DNA of 64,000 bases, from positions 1 through 64,000 of the forward strand of contig JAURZL010000014.1 in the NCBI GenBank assembly GCA_030653365.1. The letters run 5' to 3'. Positions 27,327 to 36,079 of this stretch are shown here, in pieces (position 1 is the first letter of the stretch; each line of letters begins with the position of its first letter). Both the position numbers and the translations under genes were made by a program. Source of the DNA: Anaerolineaceae bacterium. Lineage in GTDB: Bacteria > Chloroflexota > Anaerolineae > Anaerolineales > Anaerolineaceae. The notes below the pieces were generated by a model, which did no database searches, had not been told where the DNA came from, and was given only the letters and a program-made list of their open reading frames with translations.

Positions 27327-28271
27327 ATGTCACGCAATCGATTGGTCATTATCTTTTTATTTTTTGCCCTAACTTTAATGTCCTGTAACCTGAGCAATAT
27401 GCTGCCCAATAACCAGGAAGAACCAGAAACCGTCCAGGAAAACAAGGCGGAAACCAGCGTGAATTCTCTCGAAGATGAACCCATGGAAACCAACGAATCG
27501 GAGGAGAAAGAAATCATTGAAACGGAAAATGACTTAAACAACTCTTCAGGTCAGAATTCGCAAACAAGTTCAGGGCAACAAACAGCCTGTGATCATCCAT
27601 ATTTTCCCCTGCGGGAAGGAGCCACCTGGGTTTATTTTGAAGCAGCCGAATCTGATTACCACCATTGGGAGGTAGTCAGTGTGGAGGGAGATTTACAAAA
27701 CGCCACGGCAGTAATGACCTCTCACATTGGCGAATTCAGTGAACTTACTGAAAGCAATAAACAAGAAATGATTTCGATTGAATACAATTGGATTTGTTCA
27801 GCCAGTGAAGGAATTGTTTCGTTTGACCTGGCAGTTTTAGAAATTCCACAAATTGGTGGTCAGGAATTTGAGATGACTATGACACTCATTGAAGGAGAAG
27901 GTGTTCTATTACCACCTTCAGAACAACTGGAACCTGGTTTTTCCTGGACAATGATAATCCAAACGGAATTTTCCATGCCTGCGTTGATGAATGCTGCAGG
28001 CACAATGGTCGCAACCGATACCTATACAGTCGTAAATAAAGAACCTGTAGATTTGAATGGACAATCGTTCGAAGGATTACAATATCAAAGGGATTTTAGC
28101 ACCAAAATGGAATTTTCCTTAAGCGGTTTAGCAACCTCGATGCAAAATGAAGCCCTCGATTTTCAATCTGTCAGCCTCTTAGCCAAAGGTGTCGGATTTG
28201 TTAATATTGATACCGACTCATCGAATTTTGGCAACACAGGAATACGGTTGGTAAGATATAACATCCCGTAA
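27327..28271 (+). CDS. Lipoprotein of unknown function
   Basis: A 314-aa secreted lipoprotein. A short signal peptide ends in the lipobox LMSC with the lipidated Cys at 20. Residues 21-85 are an acidic, low-complexity Glu/Asn/Ser/Gln linker, and the rest is a beta-rich globular domain beginning CDHPYFPLREGATWVYF, a pattern common in secreted proteins of unknown function from Chloroflexota. RBS ACAGGAGGAATT precedes the ATG. It is monocistronic, with palindromic copies B and C upstream and E and D downstream. Confidence 0.75.
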   Translation: MSRNRLVIIFLFFALTLMSCNLSNMLPNNQEEPETVQENKAETSVNSLEDEPMETNESEEKEIIETENDLNNSSGQNSQTSSGQQTACDHPYFPLREGATWVYFEAAESDYHHWEVVSVEGDLQNATAVMTSHIGEFSELTESNKQEMISIEYNWICSASEGIVSFDLAVLEIPQIGGQEFEMTMTLIEGEGVLLPPSEQLEPGFSWTMIIQTEFSMPALMNAAGTMVATDTYTVVNKEPVDLNGQSFEGLQYQRDFSTKMEFSLSGLATSMQNEALDFQSVSLLAKGVGFVNIDTDSSNFGNTGIRLVRYNIP

Positions 28272-28403
28272 ACACATTTACTAATAAAAGTGACTTGATT
28301 TTATATTTGATCTGTCTTGCAAACCTTCTTTTTGTATTAAGTTACTTATATTACACCCAACTTCAGGCAAGGCCAGAAACGCCTTTATAAAAATTTTTAT
28401 TTT

Positions 28404-28490
28404 GTATCATTTCATTCATTAGTGACAGAGCGTTTTTAGGTTATCGTTTGCCAGCCTAAAAACATTCATCAACCCCGGTTTATTAAGATA
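28404..28490. repeat. Dispersed palindromic element, copy E (inverted orientation)
   Basis: Begins GTATCATTTCATTCATTAG and ends AACCCCGGTTTATTAAGATA, i.e. the same layout as copy C read from the other strand. The central stem uses CGTTTTTAGG/CCTAAAAAC. Confidence 0.65.
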
Positions 28491-28556
28491 ATAATAATCT
28501 TCTTATCACTATAACACTTGCATATCATCTAGAATCCCTTACAATAAAAAAGAATC

Positions 28557-28638
28557 GTATCTTTTCATCTTAGTGGTTAAGAAGTTTTAGTATTGATACT
28601 CACCTAAAACTCCCTCTCCCTAATTATTGAGAGGATAC
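28557..28638. repeat. Dispersed palindromic element, copy D
   Basis: An 82-bp element with GTATC and GATAC ends and a central GTTTTAG/CTAAAAC stem. It runs to within 28 bp of the proposed start of the antiporter gene and overlaps the TTG at 28627, which is therefore not a likely start codon. Confidence 0.65.
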
Positions 28639-28665
28639 AAAGAATCCAATTTGTTTGGGAGCATT

Positions 28666-30132
28666 TTGTTCAATTTTACATCCATTGAGGGGATTTTATT
28701 TATCAGTGGCGCTCTGATCATTGTAGCGGTCTTACTCAGCAAGGCTTCCAGCCGTCTGGGGATTCCCGCGCTATTGTTGTTTTTGGGGCTTGGTATGCTC
28801 AGTGGCTCGGAAGGTGTTGGAGGAATCTATTTTGATGATCCCTGGGCAACCCAATTACTTGGTTCGGTTGCGTTGGCTTATATTCTGTTTTCCGGTGGTC
28901 TGGACACCAAATGGAGTGATGTCAAGCCGATCATACGCCCAGCGGTAACACTTTCAACCCTGGGCGTGCTGGTCACAGCACTACTATTGGGTTATTTTGT
29001 ACATTTAACCCTCAAACTCCCCCTACTGGAAAGCATGTTGCTGGGAGCAATCGTCTCTTCCACTGACGCCGCAGCCGTTTTCGCAATCCTACGCAATAAA
29101 GCGGTGCGACTCTCGGGAAAAACTGAACCACTGCTGGAGTTTGAATCCGGCAGCAATGATCCGATGGCTGTTTTCCTGACCATTGGTTTAACCGGGTTGA
29201 TCACTAATGGTGAACAATCCATTGGTGGATTAATCCTATTCTTTTTTATACAGATGAGTATCGGGATTGCTGTAGGATTTTTATCCGGCAAGTTTTTCAT
29301 CTGGTTGATTAATCGTCTGAACCTGAAAATCGAAGGTCTTTACACAGTCTTTTCTATTGCAATTGTATTGCTCATCTTTGGTGTCACCAATTCTATCAAT
29401 GGCAACGGCTTTCTTGCTGTTTATCTTGCAGGGTTGATGATGGGAAATCGTAATTTTATCCATAAACGCACTTTGCGAAAATTCCATGATGGTCTCGCCT
29501 GGTTGATGCAGATAATTATGTTCCTGACCCTGGGTTTGTTGGTGTTTCCTTCTCAGGTTATACCGGTAACCGGGGTTGGTATGTTAATTTCCATCTTCCT
29601 GATCCTGATAGCCAGACCTGTTAGTGTATTCATATGCTTAATCAAGACAAATTTTAGTCTTGCCGAAAAAGTGATGATTTCATGGGTGGGTTTACGCGGA
29701 GCAGTACCAATTATTCTCGCAACATTTCCCTTGTTGGCTGGTGTGGCAAACGCCAATCTAATTTTTAACATCGTCTTCTTTGTGGTGATCACATCTTCTT
29801 TGATCCAAGGTAGTTCATTGACAATTATGTCAAAATGGTTAAAGGTTCAACGTCCATTACCACCCAATTTAGCCAGAACCCTACCGCAGGATATCGAGCT
29901 GACCTCCGATGGTGCATTAAATATTTTTGAAGTTCATAGGGAAGCTCGTGCCTGTGGTCAAAAGATCATGGATCTAGATATCCCTGACGAAGCTCTGATC
30001 GTATTGGTTGAGCGCGACCAGGCCTATATCATACCGCGCGGTGATATGGCAATAAGGGATGGAGACCGTCTGCATGTGCTGCTGTATCCCGATATGTACA
30101 GTAGGGTTGAAAAAATCTTCACTCAGCAATAA
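28666..30132 (+). CDS. CPA1-family cation/proton antiporter with RCK C-domain
   Basis: A 488-aa Na+(K+)/H+ antiporter resembling NhaP2/CvrA. About 12-13 membrane helices are visible, with the family motifs STDAAAVFAILRN and ESGSNDPMAVF (ND and DP residues needed for transport). The C-terminus (about 415-488) is a TrkA_C/RCK_C-like regulatory domain (LNIFEVHREARACGQKIMDLDIP...IIPRGDMAIRDGDRLHVL). Start: TTG 28666 with GGGAG 5 nt upstream is preferred, since the longer reading frame from 28627 begins inside palindromic element D. Role: ion and pH homeostasis or K+ efflux. Confidence 0.88.
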   Translation: MFNFTSIEGILFISGALIIVAVLLSKASSRLGIPALLLFLGLGMLSGSEGVGGIYFDDPWATQLLGSVALAYILFSGGLDTKWSDVKPIIRPAVTLSTLGVLVTALLLGYFVHLTLKLPLLESMLLGAIVSSTDAAAVFAILRNKAVRLSGKTEPLLEFESGSNDPMAVFLTIGLTGLITNGEQSIGGLILFFFIQMSIGIAVGFLSGKFFIWLINRLNLKIEGLYTVFSIAIVLLIFGVTNSINGNGFLAVYLAGLMMGNRNFIHKRTLRKFHDGLAWLMQIIMFLTLGLLVFPSQVIPVTGVGMLISIFLILIARPVSVFICLIKTNFSLAEKVMISWVGLRGAVPIILATFPLLAGVANANLIFNIVFFVVITSSLIQGSSLTIMSKWLKVQRPLPPNLARTLPQDIELTSDGALNIFEVHREARACGQKIMDLDIPDEALIVLVERDQAYIIPRGDMAIRDGDRLHVLLYPDMYSRVEKIFTQQ

Positions 30133-30310
30133 TCTCAAAAAAAATTATGAATTCCAAGAAAGTACAAGAGATTTTCTTAGACTACGTTAAGGTAATTTTG
30201 ACGAATTTCTATTATTATGAGACAATATAGCAATAATTTTCACAATATGACCGAATTTTATCTTACGCTATTTTAATTACTTTTTGGTAATTATCAATTT
30301 CAGGTGACAG

Positions 30311-31762
30311 ATGCAAAAACAACATAAAGCACTATATTCTCTTGGATGGATCTTTCTGGCAATTCTGGCAATTGTCACACTTTCATTTATCGCGCCAAAA
30401 CCAGTGGCTGCCCAGGAAGGTAACCCGGTTATCATTTACATGTTCTGGGGGGAAGGCTGCCCGCATTGTGCTACAGCGAAACCATATTTTGAAGATTTAG
30501 CTGATAAACACCCTGAAATCGAGTTACGCTTCTACGAAATCTATAATTCTGTCGAGAACCAGGAAAAATTTGTAAAAATGGCAGAAGCCTTTGGATTTGA
30601 AGCCTGGGGTGTGCCTACAATCTTTATCGGTGATCGTTATTGGGAAGGTTATGCTGAAACTTTACACCCAGAAATAGAAGGCGTCATCAGCCAATGCCTT
30701 TCACGTGGTTGTAAAGATGCAGGATCAGGGATTATTGTTCCAGCAGTAACTGAATCCATAAAACCTTCATCAACCCCAGCTCCTGGTTCTCCTGAAAATC
30801 CAGGGACAGTAGAAGATCCTGTAATCCAGAACCGAAACATTAAAATCCCATTGATTGGCGAAATCAACCTCAACAATCAATCTCTTTTTGTGGCCACGCT
30901 GTTAATTGCCTTTGTAGATGGCGTGAATCCCTGTTCGATTTGGGTACTCACCATGTTGATTGCCCTGACATTGCATACCGGGTCACGCAAACGCGTAGCA
31001 CTGATTGGCATCATTTTCATCTCTATCACTGCCTTGGTGTATGCGCTCTTCATCGCTGGATTGTTCACCTTCCTGACCTTCATCAGTTTTGTCACCTGGA
31101 TCCAGGTAGTGGTGGCAATCGTTGCACTGGTATTTGCACTGGTCAATATTAAGGACTATTTCTGGTATAAGGAAGGTGTCTCCTTCACCATCAGTGATGA
31201 GAAGAAGCCCGGCATCTTTAAACGAATGCGTAAAATTCTTGATTCCAGTAATTCTTTGTGGGGAGTAATCAGCGCTACTGTTGTACTGGCTGCTGGGGTT
31301 TCTCTGGTTGAGTTCTCCTGTACGGCAGGCTTCCCGGTGTTGTGGTCCAATATGCTCTCTGCGCAAGGAGTAGAAACCGGTGAGTTTGTGCTCTTGTTGC
31401 TACTCTACATGCTCATTTACCAGATTGATGAACTGGTTATTTTCTTTGTGGCAGTATTCACATTGAAAGCCTCCCGTTTGGAAGAAAAACATGGCCGCAT
31501 CCTTAAGTTAATCGGCGGAACCCTGATGCTTACCCTGGCAGGCGTAATGATCTTCAACCCGAATTTACTCAATGATCTCAACAGTGCGCTTGTAATTTTC
31601 GCGGTTGCATTTGGTCTGACTGCCCTAATTTTATTGGTACATCGAAAAATTTTACCTGTCTTTGGCATATGGGTTGGATCAGAAAAAAATCTCAAGAAAA
31701 AGACAAAAAAGAAAAGAATCGTAACCAAAAATATCAAAAGAATGACCGATAAGAACAAATAA
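30311..31762 (+). CDS. Thioredoxin-like/DsbD-type fusion membrane protein
   Basis: A 483-aa protein. A signal peptide or anchor (about 11-33, ending AxA) is followed by a periplasmic-type thioredoxin/glutaredoxin domain with CPHC at 50-53 and cis-Pro in GVPTIFIGD, a Pro-rich linker, and a CcdA/DsbD-like membrane domain with NPC in the first helix (DGVNPCSIWVL) and a matching Cys in VEFSCTAGFP. By analogy with DsbD and CcdA, it should carry electrons from cytosolic thioredoxin to the outside. The fusion order (Trx first) differs from E. coli DsbD. The very basic C-terminal tail faces the cytoplasm. It ends with a clear terminator. Confidence 0.88.
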   Translation: MQKQHKALYSLGWIFLAILAIVTLSFIAPKPVAAQEGNPVIIYMFWGEGCPHCATAKPYFEDLADKHPEIELRFYEIYNSVENQEKFVKMAEAFGFEAWGVPTIFIGDRYWEGYAETLHPEIEGVISQCLSRGCKDAGSGIIVPAVTESIKPSSTPAPGSPENPGTVEDPVIQNRNIKIPLIGEINLNNQSLFVATLLIAFVDGVNPCSIWVLTMLIALTLHTGSRKRVALIGIIFISITALVYALFIAGLFTFLTFISFVTWIQVVVAIVALVFALVNIKDYFWYKEGVSFTISDEKKPGIFKRMRKILDSSNSLWGVISATVVLAAGVSLVEFSCTAGFPVLWSNMLSAQGVETGEFVLLLLLYMLIYQIDELVIFFVAVFTLKASRLEEKHGRILKLIGGTLMLTLAGVMIFNPNLLNDLNSALVIFAVAFGLTALILLVHRKILPVFGIWVGSEKNLKKKTKKKRIVTKNIKRMTDKNK

Positions 31763-31775
31763 TGAGTCAAAGAAA

Positions 31776-31800
31776 GCGCCTAAATTAGGCGCGCTTTTTT
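31776..31800 (+). terminator. Intrinsic terminator
   Basis: GCGCCTA (31776-31782) pairs with TAGGCGC (31786-31792), followed by GC and eight T residues. It terminates the thioredoxin-DsbD gene. Confidence 0.9.
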
Positions 31801-31802
31801 TT

Positions 31803-32124
31803 GATTTAAAACTATTCATATCCGATAACTTGACATGTGAGACAGGTTCAAGTGCCTGAAGGTGGTAACGGGGATTGATCAATTCTCTAACAAAAAGTTT
31901 GAATTTCCCAACCAATTTTACACACATCACGCAACTTTCGATAATTAAAGGGTTTTAACAAGCACACCTGCAATGGTCATGAGGGTCACTATGACTGGCA
32001 CGAATAATCACCTTGAAAAGTAGCCCAACTGTACCATGTGAATTTTTCTGGTATCGGTTAACATCATACATGACCAACAGGTGAAAAAAACCTGGGGATT
32101 TACTATTTCCCCAAAAGGAATTTC
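31803..32124. other. Intergenic region upstream of plsC-like gene
   Basis: About 320 bp without a credible gene. The last 60 bp hold two small adjacent hairpins (CAGGT/ACCTG at about 32080-32096 and GGGGA/TCCCC just after) directly in front of the RBS AAAAGGAA, which could affect translation. Nothing else is recognised. Confidence 0.5.
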
Positions 32125-32817
32125 ATGATCGAAAAAATAATGTATCGCTTTTCACGCCCCATTGTAAAAACCTACACTGGCTCCATGCTTAAAATGGACG
32201 TCAAATGGCATGAACCCTTACCGGCGGGAGCGAAAATCATTGTGGCTAACCATCCCACAACAACCGATCCATTCTTTATAGCAACACTGGCTAGCCACCA
32301 AGTTTTCATTCTGATCAATGAAGTCCTGTTCAAAGTTCCCTTGTTGGGCGAATATTTACGGCGTTCGGGACATATCCCGGTTGTCGCCGGAAATGGCAAA
32401 GCAGCCTTGGACGAAGCAGTACAACGACTCACAAAAGGTGACACCATCATTGTATTTCCGGAAGGTGCACTAAGCCCGGTGGAAGGTGGTTTTTGTGAAC
32501 CACGTACCGGCGCTGCCCGACTGGCTTTAATGAGTGGTGCTCCGGTGATTCCTGTAGGAATTCACCTGCCTTTGGATCGAGTACGTGCCATCAAAAGCAT
32601 TGTGGAAGGAAAAGTGGAAATAGGACGCTGGTATTTTAGTGGTCCTTATAACATGACAATCGGGCGTCCTCTGGTTTTCCGCGGAAATGTGGAAAATCAT
32701 TCTTACGTACGTCAGGTTTCCAAATCCATCATGCATCATATCATCGAAATGGCTCATCAAAGCCGTGGTCGTATGCTACAAGGTCCTACCGTTCTGCCAT
32801 TGCCGGAACTATATTAG
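32125..32817 (+). CDS. 1-acyl-glycerol-3-phosphate acyltransferase (PlsC-like)
   Basis: A 230-aa acyltransferase of the PlsC/LPLAT family. Motif I is NHPTTTDPF (H43, D48; HX4D), motif II/III appears as VFPEGALSP, and PVIPVGI is motif IV. The likely reaction is acylation of lysophosphatidic acid at the inner face of the membrane; other acceptors cannot be excluded. RBS AAAAGGAA precedes the ATG. The degV gene follows after 26 bp with its own RBS, likely in the same operon. Confidence 0.88.
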   Translation: MIEKIMYRFSRPIVKTYTGSMLKMDVKWHEPLPAGAKIIVANHPTTTDPFFIATLASHQVFILINEVLFKVPLLGEYLRRSGHIPVVAGNGKAALDEAVQRLTKGDTIIVFPEGALSPVEGGFCEPRTGAARLALMSGAPVIPVGIHLPLDRVRAIKSIVEGKVEIGRWYFSGPYNMTIGRPLVFRGNVENHSYVRQVSKSIMHHIIEMAHQSRGRMLQGPTVLPLPELY

Positions 32818-32843
32818 TTCAATCAGAAGGGAAACAACAGAAT

Positions 32844-33704
32844 ATGAGAATTGTTACAGATAGTGGCATGGATATATCTCCAGGCGCGTTGGATGGTTTG
32901 GATGTTACGCAAATTCCACTCAAACTGGAATTGGATGGAAAGACCTATCTTAGTGGGGTTGACATTCAGGCAGATGAGTTTTATGAATTGCTATTAACCA
33001 CAGATAGTTTGCCGATCACTTCACTACCATCGCCCGGCGAATTTGCTGATGTATATCGCAAACTAGCCCCCGATGGACCCATTATATACGTTCATATATC
33101 ATCCGGATTGAGCAACACCTATCAAGCGGCTCATTCTGGTGCAGAACTTGTTCCAGAAGCAGAAGTGATCTTCATTGATACAATGACTCTCTCTGCTGCG
33201 CAAGGCTGGCAGGTGGTGGCGGCTGCGCGTGCGGTAAAAGCTGGATGGCCGGTGGAAAAGATCAAAGCTTTGGTAAAACAGGTTCGTGATGCAACCGAAA
33301 CGATTTATACGTTGCCTGATCTGCGGTATTTAATTCATGGCGGCCGTATCAGTCATATGAAAGGACTGCTGGCTTCGGTATTGGGAATCAAACCATTGAT
33401 TGGTGTCACCAAAACGGATGGAAAGTATTACGACCGCGGCAAAAGTCCGACTTTTAACCGTGCACTGGAAAGTATCGCAAAAACAATTGCGAAAGATATT
33501 CCCGAAGGCACAAAAATACGGACACAAATTGCACACACAGCCAATCCGGAAGGTGCTGAAAAATTACGCGAAGCGATGAACAAACGTTTTGACTGCCAAT
33601 GGTTTCCAGATTCGACAGTGGCGCCAGTTTTAGGTGCACATACCGGACGTGGATTGGTTGGCGTGATATACGCCCGCGTTTCAGACTATCCCGACCTGCC
33701 TTAA
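32844..33704 (+). CDS. DegV family fatty-acid-binding protein
   Basis: A 286-aa DegV/FakB-like protein. The N-terminal IVTDSGMDISPGALDGLDVTQIPLKLELDGKTY and the later TSLPSPGEF and HISSGLSNTYQAA are the conserved lipid-binding loops. In Firmicutes such proteins present fatty acids to the kinase FakA; here the adjacent acyltransferase supports a role in exogenous fatty acid or phospholipid metabolism. A weak terminator-like hairpin follows. Confidence 0.9.
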   Translation: MRIVTDSGMDISPGALDGLDVTQIPLKLELDGKTYLSGVDIQADEFYELLLTTDSLPITSLPSPGEFADVYRKLAPDGPIIYVHISSGLSNTYQAAHSGAELVPEAEVIFIDTMTLSAAQGWQVVAAARAVKAGWPVEKIKALVKQVRDATETIYTLPDLRYLIHGGRISHMKGLLASVLGIKPLIGVTKTDGKYYDRGKSPTFNRALESIAKTIAKDIPEGTKIRTQIAHTANPEGAEKLREAMNKRFDCQWFPDSTVAPVLGAHTGRGLVGVIYARVSDYPDLP

Positions 33705-33736
33705 CTTAATTCCTTCATAACTTCATTTTGTGAAAG

Positions 33737-33761
33737 CCCGCTTTCTGATCGGGTGGTTTTT
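33737..33761 (+). terminator. Weak intrinsic terminator after degV
   Basis: CCCG (33737-33740) pairs with CGGG (33750-33753), and TGGTTTTTG follows. The stem is short, so confidence is moderate. Confidence 0.5.
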
Positions 33762-33794
33762 GTATCCCAGTTATCGGTCATAAGGAGAGAGAAA

Positions 33795-35267
33795 ATGAAT
33801 ATTTTAATGATTTACCCGGAATTTCCAGATACCTTTTGGAGTTTTAAACACGCTCTCAAGTTTATTGACAAGAAAGCCAGTAACCCTCCTTTAGGATTGT
33901 TAACCATTGCAGCCATGCTGCCTGCAGATTGGTCAAAAAGACTGGTGGATACAAATGTTCAGACCCTCAAAGATACCGATATCGCCTGGGCAGATTGGGT
34001 GCTGTTCTCAGCCATGGTTGTTCAGCGCGATTCAACCCATGAACTGATCGCGCGCTGTAAAGCAGCAGGCAAAACAATTCTGGCAGGCGGGCCACTATTC
34101 ACAAGTGAATATGAAGATTTCCCCTTGGTCGATCATTTTATCCTGAATGAGGGTGAAATAACCTTACCCATGTTTCTTGCTGATTGGAAGAAGTGTCAAA
34201 CGCAACGCGTCTATCAGACCTCTGAATTCGCTGACATGAGTTCGACACCAACACCCATGTGGGAACTTCTTAACCTTAAAAAATACGCGACCATGAGCTT
34301 ACAATTCTCACGTGGTTGCCCATTTGATTGCGAATTTTGTAATGTCACCGCTCTATTGGGTCACCGTCCTCGTACTAAAAGTGCACAACAATTAATTACC
34401 GAGTTGGATCATCTGTATGCATTGGGCTGGCGTGATTCGATTTTTCTTGTGGATGATAATTTTATTGGGAATAAGAAACTTATCAAAGAGGAACTGCTTC
34501 CAGCATTAATTGAGTGGCAGAAGGGGAAAAACGGATTGCCATTTAATACCGAAGCGTCCATCAACCTTGCTGATGACCCGCAATTGATGGATTTAATGGT
34601 GAAGGCAGGCTTCAATACCGTTTTTGTTGGCATCGAAACCCCCAATGAAGACAGTCTGATCGAGTGCAATAAAAAACAAAACCGTAATCGCGATCTGGTG
34701 GAAAGTGTCAAAAAAATCCAGCGGGCTGGCATGATAGTACAGGGTGGTTTTATCGTTGGCTTTGACTCAGACTCGGAACAAATTTTTGAGCAACAAGCCA
34801 ACTTCATCCGCAAAGCTGGGATCACCACCGCCATGATTGGTCTACTGCAAGCACCCGCTGGAACCCGTCTCTATAAACGCCTGATTGGGGAAGGACGCTT
34901 GTTGGGTGAGATGACCGGTGACAATGCCGATGGGTCAACCAATATCATTCCCCATCTGGATATTCAATTCTTAAAAGCAGGTTACATCAAATTAATCAAA
35001 CAGTTATATCAACCCAAAGAGTATTACACACGTTGTTTAACCTTGCTCAAAACGATTAAAGCGCCTGAAATTCACAGAAGTCTTGATTTAAGTTATATTC
35101 TCGCTTTTTTCCGTTCCATTTATTTGCTTGGCATCAAAGGCGTTGAACGAGTGGATTATTGGAAATTATTCTTCTGGACACTTCGATATAAACCAAGGTT
35201 ATTCCCCCAGGCAATCACCATGGCCATTTATGGCTATCATTTCCGCACACTGGCTGATCGGATCTAA
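33795..35267 (+). CDS. B12-binding-domain radical SAM protein
   Basis: A 490-aa protein. The N-terminal half (1-150) resembles the cobalamin-binding Rossmann domain seen in B12 radical SAM enzymes, and the radical SAM core carries the CxxxCxxC cluster in 'SRGCPFDCEFC'. The C-terminus looks like DUF4070. The opening ILMIYPEFPDTFWSFKHALKFI is shared with a large group of uncharacterised B12-dependent radical SAM proteins, some of which (HpnP, hopanoid 2-methylase) methylate lipids; the substrate here cannot be told. ATG 33795 is taken because AAGGAGAGAG lies just upstream; an earlier in-frame start at 33753 overlaps the degV terminator. Confidence 0.88.
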   Translation: MNILMIYPEFPDTFWSFKHALKFIDKKASNPPLGLLTIAAMLPADWSKRLVDTNVQTLKDTDIAWADWVLFSAMVVQRDSTHELIARCKAAGKTILAGGPLFTSEYEDFPLVDHFILNEGEITLPMFLADWKKCQTQRVYQTSEFADMSSTPTPMWELLNLKKYATMSLQFSRGCPFDCEFCNVTALLGHRPRTKSAQQLITELDHLYALGWRDSIFLVDDNFIGNKKLIKEELLPALIEWQKGKNGLPFNTEASINLADDPQLMDLMVKAGFNTVFVGIETPNEDSLIECNKKQNRNRDLVESVKKIQRAGMIVQGGFIVGFDSDSEQIFEQQANFIRKAGITTAMIGLLQAPAGTRLYKRLIGEGRLLGEMTGDNADGSTNIIPHLDIQFLKAGYIKLIKQLYQPKEYYTRCLTLLKTIKAPEIHRSLDLSYILAFFRSIYLLGIKGVERVDYWKLFFWTLRYKPRLFPQAITMAIYGYHFRTLADRI

Positions 35268-35311
35268 TTCAGAACCATTAAGATTTTTTTTGTTAATTTT
35301 TCTGATTATGA

Positions 35312-36076
35312 CTATTTCAATAGATCATCTCGTAATAATTCCAGCTGTCCGGGTTTATCAACATCCATCGCCAGTTCCGCATATGGGCAGGGAAGTACTA
35401 TGCCATCAACTTCTAAGCGTTTGCAAATGCGCTTTTCGGTTTGTTGAAGCGAAATCGCCCGAAACAAGATCAGCAGTAAAGTGTCAAATCCCAATAAAGC
35501 TGCCTGTTTTAGGGCATTTTTGCGAGCATTAATTAGTTTTCTCCACATCGGGTTGTCATAATTGACGTTTGGAACACAGATGGCATTCACATCCCCGCCA
35601 CAAATCGCCATATCCTTAAGTGGAATATAAGATCGCTTTGATGCTGGAAAGCGTTTTTCCATCACCGAGCGCTCCACAACTGTGTAGACCAGGTCTTTGT
35701 TGGCTTTCACGGTTTGTTCACTGACCCAATCGACGATCTCAGGGGTAATCGCCGGCACATCCGAAGCAACCACCAATGCATATTGACTGGGTTGCGGATA
35801 TGATAACAATGTATTGGCACCCGCAATAATATTGGCAACCATATCACCCTGGTCTTCAATCCGTACGATCTCACGGGGATACTCCACAGCAATTTCATCT
35901 GCCAGACCAATCAAAACCACCCGTTCAATCGATTTCGCACCTGCCAGTGCATCCAGTACCCATTGAATCATTGGTTTACCGCCAATTGGGATCATGGCTT
36001 TGGGTAAACCATTAGAAAAAGCATACAATGGATCATCAGGGATGGGATTGCCACCTGCAGTAAGAATTACATCCAT
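35312..36076 (-). CDS. MobA-like nucleotidyltransferase
   Basis: A 254-aa NTP-transferase of the GT-A fold. The N-terminal ILTAGGNPIPDDPLY...GLPKAMIPIGGKPMIQWVLDAL corresponds to the nucleotide-binding loop of MobA/IspD/GlmU-like enzymes (LAGG...KxxxxxGGKPMI), and VVASDVPAITPEI contains the metal-binding Asp. The nucleotide and acceptor are not predictable. The start at 36076 is only 3 nt after the stop of the upstream 303-aa gene, so the two form an operon and probably act on one pathway. It is convergent with the radical SAM gene. Confidence 0.75.
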   Translation of the reverse strand: MDVILTAGGNPIPDDPLYAFSNGLPKAMIPIGGKPMIQWVLDALAGAKSIERVVLIGLADEIAVEYPREIVRIEDQGDMVANIIAGANTLLSYPQPSQYALVVASDVPAITPEIVDWVSEQTVKANKDLVYTVVERSVMEKRFPASKRSYIPLKDMAICGGDVNAICVPNVNYDNPMWRKLINARKNALKQAALLGFDTLLLILFRAISLQQTEKRICKRLEVDGIVLPCPYAELAMDVDKPGQLELLRDDLLK

Positions 36077-36079
36077 GGA

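Noticed and set aside
26903..28638. Possible CRISPR array from repeated palindromes
   Set aside because: Copies are 70-90 bp, irregularly spaced, in both orientations and without uniform spacers or cas genes.
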